A DNA stretch of 64,000 bases from Legionella sp. PATHC032 (GTDB lineage: Bacteria > Pseudomonadota > Gammaproteobacteria > Legionellales > Legionellaceae), in contig NZ_JAPHOV010000001.1 of assembly GCF_026191185.1 (NCBI RefSeq), positions 3,134,501-3,198,500 of the forward strand, read 5' to 3'. The notes beneath the pieces were generated by a model. It did not search any database, was not told the origin of the DNA, and saw only the letters and a list, made by a program, of their open reading frames with translations. Shown piece after piece: positions 59,116 through 64,000 of this stretch (its first letter is position 1; every line of letters begins with the position of its first letter). A program made the translations under genes and the position numbers.

Positions 59116-60420
59116 ATGACCCAACAAGATCCTGTAGTGCTTAAATCCGAGGGAGACAAAGCTTTAGAAAAAGGGGATCTGCCACTTGCCTTAAAATTTT
59201 ATGAGGACGCTTTGGCCATAAACTCTCAGTTTTCTGGCGCTTATTATCAAAAGGGAACCGTTTTGCTGCGCATGGGTAAAGCCATTCAAGCAGCTGCCAT
59301 GTACTGGCAAGCTTATTTATTCAGTGAATTCAAAACAGACATAGGATTAATGACGGCAAAAACCCTGGCCCACGCTAATTATTCCTTTTCAGCCTGCAAG
59401 CTTTTTGAATCATTTAAAATGGAAGAAATGGATGGCGAAAGCCTCGCCTATTATCTTTATGCTCTCAGGCAACAGGGAAGGGTACAAGAAGCATACTCCT
59501 TATTCCCTTATGTACACCAATTCAATATTCCCAAAACAAGTTGGGCAAGGGCAATTATTTTGCTTGATCTCAATAAAATTGAGGAAGCGCGATTCTTACT
59601 TGAACCACTTGAAGAAACAGACAAGGATGGACACATCACCATTTTACTTCATGCGGTATATCTGGCTTTAAATGATAAAAAAGCAGTAAAAGCTCTTTTA
59701 GACAGGGCAATTCAACGAATACCAGCTAATGATTATTTTTGCTGCCAGCGAATTGCAATTGACATCCTCGATGGCTTAAACAAGACACCGATAGAAACGT
59801 ATCGCTCTTTCAAACGCTTTGATCTCATCGATGCGGCTGATTATTTTCATCAACATTCGGACAAGCATTTGCTGCATAGTGGGACAACTTATCAGACATT
59901 TGATTTATTAGCACCACAGGTTCTTTCTGAAGGCTTAATACTGGAATTTGGAGTGCGGTTCGGTTATTCGATTTCCCATATTGCTGAACTCTTTCCCAAA
60001 CGCAAAATTTTCGGATTTGACAGTTTTCAAGGTTTACCCGAAGATTGGCACCACGAAAAGGCTGGCTCCTATTCTACCTATGGTAAAATCCCATCCGTAG
60101 CAAAAAATGTGACTTTAATCGCTGGATGGTTTAATGAAACTTTGCCCGATTTTAAAAAAAATAACAGGGAACCCATAGCTTTTATAAATATCGATTGTGA
60201 TCTGTATTCTTCGACTAAACTGGTGTTCAACGAATTAAACTCCCAGATTGTTCCAGGGACTATCATAGTGTTCGATGAGTACATTGGTAATATCAATTGG
60301 CGCCAAGATGAATTTAAAGCGTTTCAAGAATGGGTAAAAGAAAATAAAGTGGAATATCGTTATCTTACTGCCAGCTTTTATACCAAGCAGGTTTCAGTAC
60401 AAATTCTTAAGAGAAAGTGA
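59116..60420 (+). CDS. TPR protein fused to a TylF/macrocin O-methyltransferase domain
   Basis: A 434-residue protein in two parts. Residues 1-240 are tetratricopeptide-like helices (EKGDLPLALKFYEDALAI near the start). From about residue 261 comes a SAM-dependent methyltransferase of the TylF/macrocin type, with the binding loop LEFGVRFGYS near residue 276, FGFDSFQGLP, and the metal-binding block INIDCDLYSS near residue 357. The family methylates sugars in secondary metabolism or surface polysaccharides. The target here is unknown. GGAG precedes the ATG. Confidence 0.85.
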   Translation: MTQQDPVVLKSEGDKALEKGDLPLALKFYEDALAINSQFSGAYYQKGTVLLRMGKAIQAAAMYWQAYLFSEFKTDIGLMTAKTLAHANYSFSACKLFESFKMEEMDGESLAYYLYALRQQGRVQEAYSLFPYVHQFNIPKTSWARAIILLDLNKIEEARFLLEPLEETDKDGHITILLHAVYLALNDKKAVKALLDRAIQRIPANDYFCCQRIAIDILDGLNKTPIETYRSFKRFDLIDAADYFHQHSDKHLLHSGTTYQTFDLLAPQVLSEGLILEFGVRFGYSISHIAELFPKRKIFGFDSFQGLPEDWHHEKAGSYSTYGKIPSVAKNVTLIAGWFNETLPDFKKNNREPIAFINIDCDLYSSTKLVFNELNSQIVPGTIIVFDEYIGNINWRQDEFKAFQEWVKENKVEYRYLTASFYTKQVSVQILKRK

Positions 60421-60456
60421 AAAAAAATTCAATAAAATAATGCCATTTATTGGCAT

Positions 60457-60507
60457 AAAAAAACCACCTTCCTTTTTGTCGCTTTGAGACAAACAATAAA
60501 GGAAGGT
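60457..60507 (-). terminator. Rho-independent terminator of the second cold-shock gene
   Basis: ACCTTCCTTT and AAAGGAAGGT form a 10-bp stem. On the minus strand it is followed by GGTTTTTTT. A second perfect stem (ATGCCA/TGGCAT, 60440-60456) lies beside it and may end the TPR-methyltransferase gene. Confidence 0.85.
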
Positions 60508-60525
60508 AATTCAGTGAATACGGGA

Positions 60526-60741
60526 TTATATAGCAGTTACTTCTTCTGCTTGCAAACCTTTAGCTCCCTTAGTAACAAGAAATTCCACACGTTGTCCCTC
60601 TAACAAGGTTTTGCGCCCGGCGCTGCTAACGATAGAGCGGAAGTGTACAAATACATCGTCTTGACCATTATCACGACTAATGAAGCCATAACCTTTATCA
60701 TCATTAAACCACTTAACGTGGCCAGTTTCTTTCACAGACAT
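60526..60741 (-). CDS. cold-shock domain protein (CspA family), second copy
   Basis: A 71-residue cold-shock domain protein. RNP1 reads KGYGFI and RNP2 reads DVFVHF. The start at 60741 gives [12 protein letters not shown]. An upstream ATG (60768) adds nine unlikely residues. Its best -10 candidate lies about 160 bases upstream, so the transcript would have a long leader, as in cold-induced csp genes. It differs clearly from the other csp copy at 24303. Confidence 0.93.
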   Translation of the reverse strand: MSVKETGHVKWFNDDKGYGFISRDNGQDDVFVHFRSIVSSAGRKTLLEGQRVEFLVTKGAKGLQAEEVTAI

Positions 60742-60980
60742 TTCAAAGTTCCAAATAAAATTAAACAAACACTTGTAACGAGCGATAAGAGAAAAAATAC
60801 AATGTAATTATCGAGAGAAATTCACGACCAAGGTAAGTATGAGGAAGGAGTTTGTCGAAAAACAAGATTTTAACCAATAATGCTCATAGAACAAGTGACT
60901 ATAATTATAATACACTATTCTACAAATAGCGAGCATTATGTACAATATCTTCGATAAATGTACCACTTTTATCTTGTTAT
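60742..60980 (-). promoter_or_regulatory. long leader and promoter region of the second csp gene
   Basis: On the minus strand a TTGTAG (60925-60920) and TATAGT (60903-60898) pair 16 bases apart, or the TATAAT at 60909-60904, could start a leader of about 150 bases. A perfect 9-bp inverted repeat (ATAATGCTC 60877-60885, GAGCATTAT 60931-60939) surrounds these boxes. Cold-responsive folding of the leader is inferred from csp genes in general. Confidence 0.4.
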
Positions 60981-62438
60981 CTAAGGCCTGTTACAGTGAT
61001 CATCCAACATTGCAGGCTTCTCCAACGATGCCAGTGGGGATTTCGTTGGTGAAGTAAAAAACTGCCAGGCTCTATGCACATTTTTCCAACTGAAATCTTC
61101 TTCATAGCGCATAGTCGGAGCATACATTTCCGTCATGGCATCGGTTGCCTTATTGGCCACACAGGCTACGTCTTCAAAACTTCCCAGAACATAGGAGCCC
61201 AAATACATAGTATTGGTACGCTGCTGTTCTTTATCCAGTTGCAAGCGCAAATCCCAGGGAAGAGTTGACATGTAATCTTCCCAGATTTTATCTTTTATAA
61301 CCGTGACATCAGTTACTCCCGGGATTGATTCCAATTCTTTTCTTAGCGCTTCATGATCAAATTTAAATTCCTTGTTATTGGGCGGCAAATTGACATAAAC
61401 CGTGCACAAGCGCCCGTCATCGGGATTACTCCGGTTATCTCTGGTTGTGATAAGTGCCAAATGTCCAAAACCTGTTTCCTCAAGCGCTTTTGTAAAAAAA
61501 TATTGTTGCGGTGGTAATCCCTTGATTTTGTAAACAGCAACCGGATAGCGATAATAATCCAAGCTCACTATACAATTCTTTTCAACTTCAGTTAAATCCA
61601 AGCCCAGAGACTCCCAATTTCTTGGCGAAGTAGCTAAAACCAAAGTATCGGCAGTTTCGGTTTGCTCGATGCCGTTATGCACATAAGTCACCGTAACCTT
61701 ATCTTTTTCTCTCTTAATCTGGGAAACAGCAGCATTGACACGCACATCAAATTGTTCTGCGATTTTCTCCATTAAAAGTTGAAAACCACCATGTATTGCT
61801 AACAGAGAAGGCCTGCCAATTAATTGTTCAGCCAAAAGAATATCCGGCATGGTTAGTTTGCCCATGTACTCAAGGACACAATAAGCTGGGCAAAAATTTA
61901 AATCCCCATAACCAAATCCAGGCACAAATGGCTTTAAAAAAACAGGTAAATACGTCATGTTGTTTAGCTTGCAATATTCAGAAAAAGGGACTAACAATTT
62001 ATTTGGAAGTGCTTTTTTATTCTGCTTTGCCTTTTTATAACCATCGTAGTCACTATTAAAAGTCCATAATTCTCCAAACAAATTCATTTCCATACTTATT
62101 TTTTCTAAAGAACTGGCTTTTTCAAATAATTGCTTGATTTCTATCGTTTCAGAAGCCGTTGGCATGACTTTTTCGAATTCAATGCCATGCTCAGATAATG
62201 CATCAAGAACAACACCATAATTGGGGGCAACCAATGCAGCTCCCCACTCCGTTTTTAACTCAGGGTAATCAGCATCAGAATAAGTATGGCATTTACCACC
62301 TACCACAGGCTCACGTTCAAGGAATATACATTCCACTGTCTTATTTTGTAATTTTGCTATTTCCTTTAATCGACGCGCTGCAAATAAGCCACTAGGGCCT
62401 GCTCCTATAAAAATTACTTTGGATGGTAATGTCTTCAT
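60981..62438 (-). CDS. FAD-dependent amine oxidase/desaturase-like protein
   Basis: A 485-residue flavoprotein of the amine-oxidase superfamily. The dinucleotide motif GAGPSGLFAARRL lies at residue 12 and is followed by an acidic ribose-binding residue (LERE). A second FAD block (LVLATSPRNW) lies near residue 265. Such proteins include polyamine oxidases, phytoene desaturase-like enzymes and bacterial amine dehydrogenases, and I cannot choose between them. No signal peptide is present. AGAGGA precedes the ATG. Confidence 0.82.
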   Translation of the reverse strand: MKTLPSKVIFIGAGPSGLFAARRLKEIAKLQNKTVECIFLEREPVVGGKCHTYSDADYPELKTEWGAALVAPNYGVVLDALSEHGIEFEKVMPTASETIEIKQLFEKASSLEKISMEMNLFGELWTFNSDYDGYKKAKQNKKALPNKLLVPFSEYCKLNNMTYLPVFLKPFVPGFGYGDLNFCPAYCVLEYMGKLTMPDILLAEQLIGRPSLLAIHGGFQLLMEKIAEQFDVRVNAAVSQIKREKDKVTVTYVHNGIEQTETADTLVLATSPRNWESLGLDLTEVEKNCIVSLDYYRYPVAVYKIKGLPPQQYFFTKALEETGFGHLALITTRDNRSNPDDGRLCTVYVNLPPNNKEFKFDHEALRKELESIPGVTDVTVIKDKIWEDYMSTLPWDLRLQLDKEQQRTNTMYLGSYVLGSFEDVACVANKATDAMTEMYAPTMRYEEDFSWKNVHRAWQFFTSPTKSPLASLEKPAMLDDHCNRP

Positions 62439-62589
62439 TGAAATCCTCTTTGGTGAAATCGATTTACAACTTACCTTTGTTAACTACAACCACTCAAATT
62501 GGAACTAGTTTCTGTCTATGCAAAATGCCCTGAAATCGAAAAAATATAGTGACTTGATTTTTAAACGACGCATTAAGCAGCTACATGCC

Positions 62590-62646
62590 TCGGCTTATCC
62601 GAAGCATCCAGCACCCACTGCGTGGATACCGCTGACAAGCAGCGGT
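62590..62646. repeat. hairpin-rich intergenic element
   Basis: Two adjacent hairpins, CTTCGGATAAGCCGAGG-like (62590-62604) and ACCGCTG/CAGCGGT (62628-62646), lie within the 334-base gap between the amine oxidase and amidase genes. They resemble short interspersed palindromic elements that I recall as common in Legionella intergenic DNA. There is no T run. The rest of the gap holds no supported gene. Confidence 0.4.
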
Positions 62647-62772
62647 AAATAGACAATCGATTCTTTAAAATTCAAGCGACTATAACTATAAAAAACAATC
62701 ACTTATTCTTACTTTGATGAAAAACTACAGTTAACTTAACACAAGGATGGATAAATGAAAACTAACAAAAAA

Positions 62773-64000
62773 TCAGCATCCAGGAATTGATGCAGGCACT
62801 AGATTTTTTGGCAGCACAAACTGTAATTCATGAGCCAATTCCAATAGTAACCAATCATTACCTTTTGCCGAACCCATTTGAACAGAGACAGGCAAATGAT
62901 GGTGGAACATAACCGGTAAAGTCATAGCTGGTAATCCGCCTTGATTAAACAAGGAAGTAAATGGTGAAAACTCTTTCTTTTTTTGTAGATAGTTATTGAA
63001 TTCCTCATCAGTACGCAATTGACCTATTAATAGGGGTAATTGAGCTAATGCCGGAGTTAATACAATGTCTGTATTTTCCAATAATTGATGCAAAGGCCTA
63101 AGTAATTGGTATAGCTTATTTTTGGCAACAATTAATTCATAGGCGGAAACTGCTTTCCCTCTGTAATAAAATTCCCATGTTATGGGTTCCAGTTCATTAA
63201 TCATTGGTTTTCTGCCACTGATCTGTTCTTGAATTTTTACTTTTGTATACGTATTTGCTGCAATTAAAGTGTGGGCGCATGAGCTTATAGCTTGTAGCTC
63301 TAATGGCAAGTGCGCTTCATTTAGTCTGTGGCCTGAATTTTTCAGTATTTCTTTTATTTTCTCTACCGCCTCCTGACATTCCTTTGCAATTGGTACCTCG
63401 GCAAATGCACCCTTCAACTCAGTAATGAGCAATTTTTTTTTCTTTCTCGATAATTTGTTAAGTCGCATTGGGTTTATTAAATTTTTAAATAACGCGAGAG
63501 TATCTCTAATGGAGCGAGTGAGTATAAAGCTGGTAGCCATCCCGGACCATGACTCATCAACCCATGGCCCGGAGGGAACCAGGCCTGATGTTGGTTTGAA
63601 TCCAAACAAGCCACAACAAGCCGCTGGAATACGAATCGACCCGCCACCATCGCTTGCCGTAGCCACAGGAGCAATCCCTGCAGTTATTGCAGCGGCCGAT
63701 CCGCCAGAAGACCCTCCTGCAGTTCTCATAGCATCAAAAGGATTTCTGCAAGGTCCAAATAAGCGAGATTCAGTAACACAGGAAAGACCTAATTCTGAGG
63801 TATTTGTTTTTGCAAAAGGTACAAAACCCAGGGCAATCAATTTATCAATTAAATCACTGTTCCTTTCCGCCAGATTATTGGCAAAAAACCTTGAACCCTC
63901 AGTTAGCCTAATACCCTCTATCGCATGCCCCAGATCTTTGACTAACAGAGGGACTCCATAATAGGGTTCATTGCCTCTCATTTTCCCAAGACATTGATGC
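62773..64000 (-). CDS. amidase signature family enzyme, 5' end outside the window
   Basis: An amidase signature enzyme that hydrolyses amide bonds by a Ser-cisSer-Lys triad. All three are seen: Lys in PLLVKDLG, Ser in GGSSGGSAAA and Ser in DGGGSIRIP. The substrate could be a small amide, an acylated amine or a cyclic dimer. The frame stays open on the minus strand to the window edge, and the family normally has 60-80 residues before the first conserved Lys block. The ATG near 63981 is therefore probably internal and the gene is partial here. Confidence 0.9.
   Translation of the reverse strand, partial: HQCLGKMRGNEPYYGVPLLVKDLGHAIEGIRLTEGSRFFANNLAERNSDLIDKLIALGFVPFAKTNTSELGLSCVTESRLFGPCRNPFDAMRTAGGSSGGSAAAITAGIAPVATASDGGGSIRIPAACCGLFGFKPTSGLVPSGPWVDESWSGMATSFILTRSIRDTLALFKNLINPMRLNKLSRKKKKLLITELKGAFAEVPIAKECQEAVEKIKEILKNSGHRLNEAHLPLELQAISSCAHTLIAANTYTKVKIQEQISGRKPMINELEPITWEFYYRGKAVSAYELIVAKNKLYQLLRPLHQLLENTDIVLTPALAQLPLLIGQLRTDEEFNNYLQKKKEFSPFTSLFNQGGLPAMTLPVMFHHHLPVSVQMGSAKGNDWLLLELAHELQFVLPKNLVPASIPGC

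Noticed and set aside
63425..63961. 178-codon plus-strand ORF over the amidase gene
   Set aside because: The minus frame carries the amidase catalytic motifs, so the plus frame is a shadow.

Overview
The window is a chromosomal segment of Legionella pneumophila. Several proteins are recognisable at residue level. The patatin-like effector VipD has its nucleophile at Ser73 and Asp288. The double U-box effector LubX has Ile39 and Ile134. The acyltransferase PlaC has Ser37, Asp398 and His401. The phytase LppA has Cys231. The very large effector SidH is 2225 residues long. Gene order agrees with what I recall of Philadelphia-1 from about lpg2809 to lpg2850. Those locus numbers are recalled, not looked up. 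LubX is 240 residues here against a recalled 246, so this is probably another strain.

Layout. 1-8.0 kb: pepN, then a divergent prkA-yeaH-spoVR stress operon. 8.1-12.5 kb: a putative effector behind a PmrA-type site, the secreted aminopeptidase lapA, and the vacuolar iron transporter mavN behind a Fur box. 12.5-24.5 kb: mostly housekeeping genes (rep, hslO, typA-nadK-recN, a cold-shock gene) with the phytase lppA, an aldo/keto reductase and an orphan YjeF_N protein. 24.8-41.1 kb: an effector-rich accessory block holding ceg34, a frameshifted remnant, a CtlX-like guanidine-modifying enzyme, an lpg2828-like gene, sidH, lubX, vipD and an lpg2832-like gene. The last of these closes an operon with tex and a thioesterase. 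41.1-54.2 kb: housekeeping genes (tex, tpm, glmS, trhO, smpB, bcp, MFS, phoH-like, guaC) interrupted by plaC. 54.2-64 kb: a Ser-rich repeat protein, an alpha/beta hydrolase, a small acidic protein, a GIN-domain lipoprotein, the secreted RNase srnA, a TPR-methyltransferase fusion, a second cold-shock gene, an FAD amine oxidase and a partial amidase.

How the genes work together. Two secretion systems share the window. LapA, PlaC and SrnA have signal peptides and are known type II substrates. MavN, LppA, Ceg34, SidH, LubX, VipD and probably several neighbours are Dot/Icm type IV substrates. LubX is a metaeffector that directs host proteasomal degradation of SidH, and the two genes are adjacent and co-oriented. 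No tRNA, rRNA, insertion sequence or CRISPR array was seen.

The observations I consider most worth a second look are four. Ceg34 carries a peptidase C26-like catalytic domain split by a coiled-coil insertion. A PmrA site with identical geometry lies upstream of both ceg34 and the gene at 8148. SidH contains two tiers of internal duplication. An overlooked 49-codon gene lies upstream of rep. I found no clear evidence of a wholly new multi-gene system.
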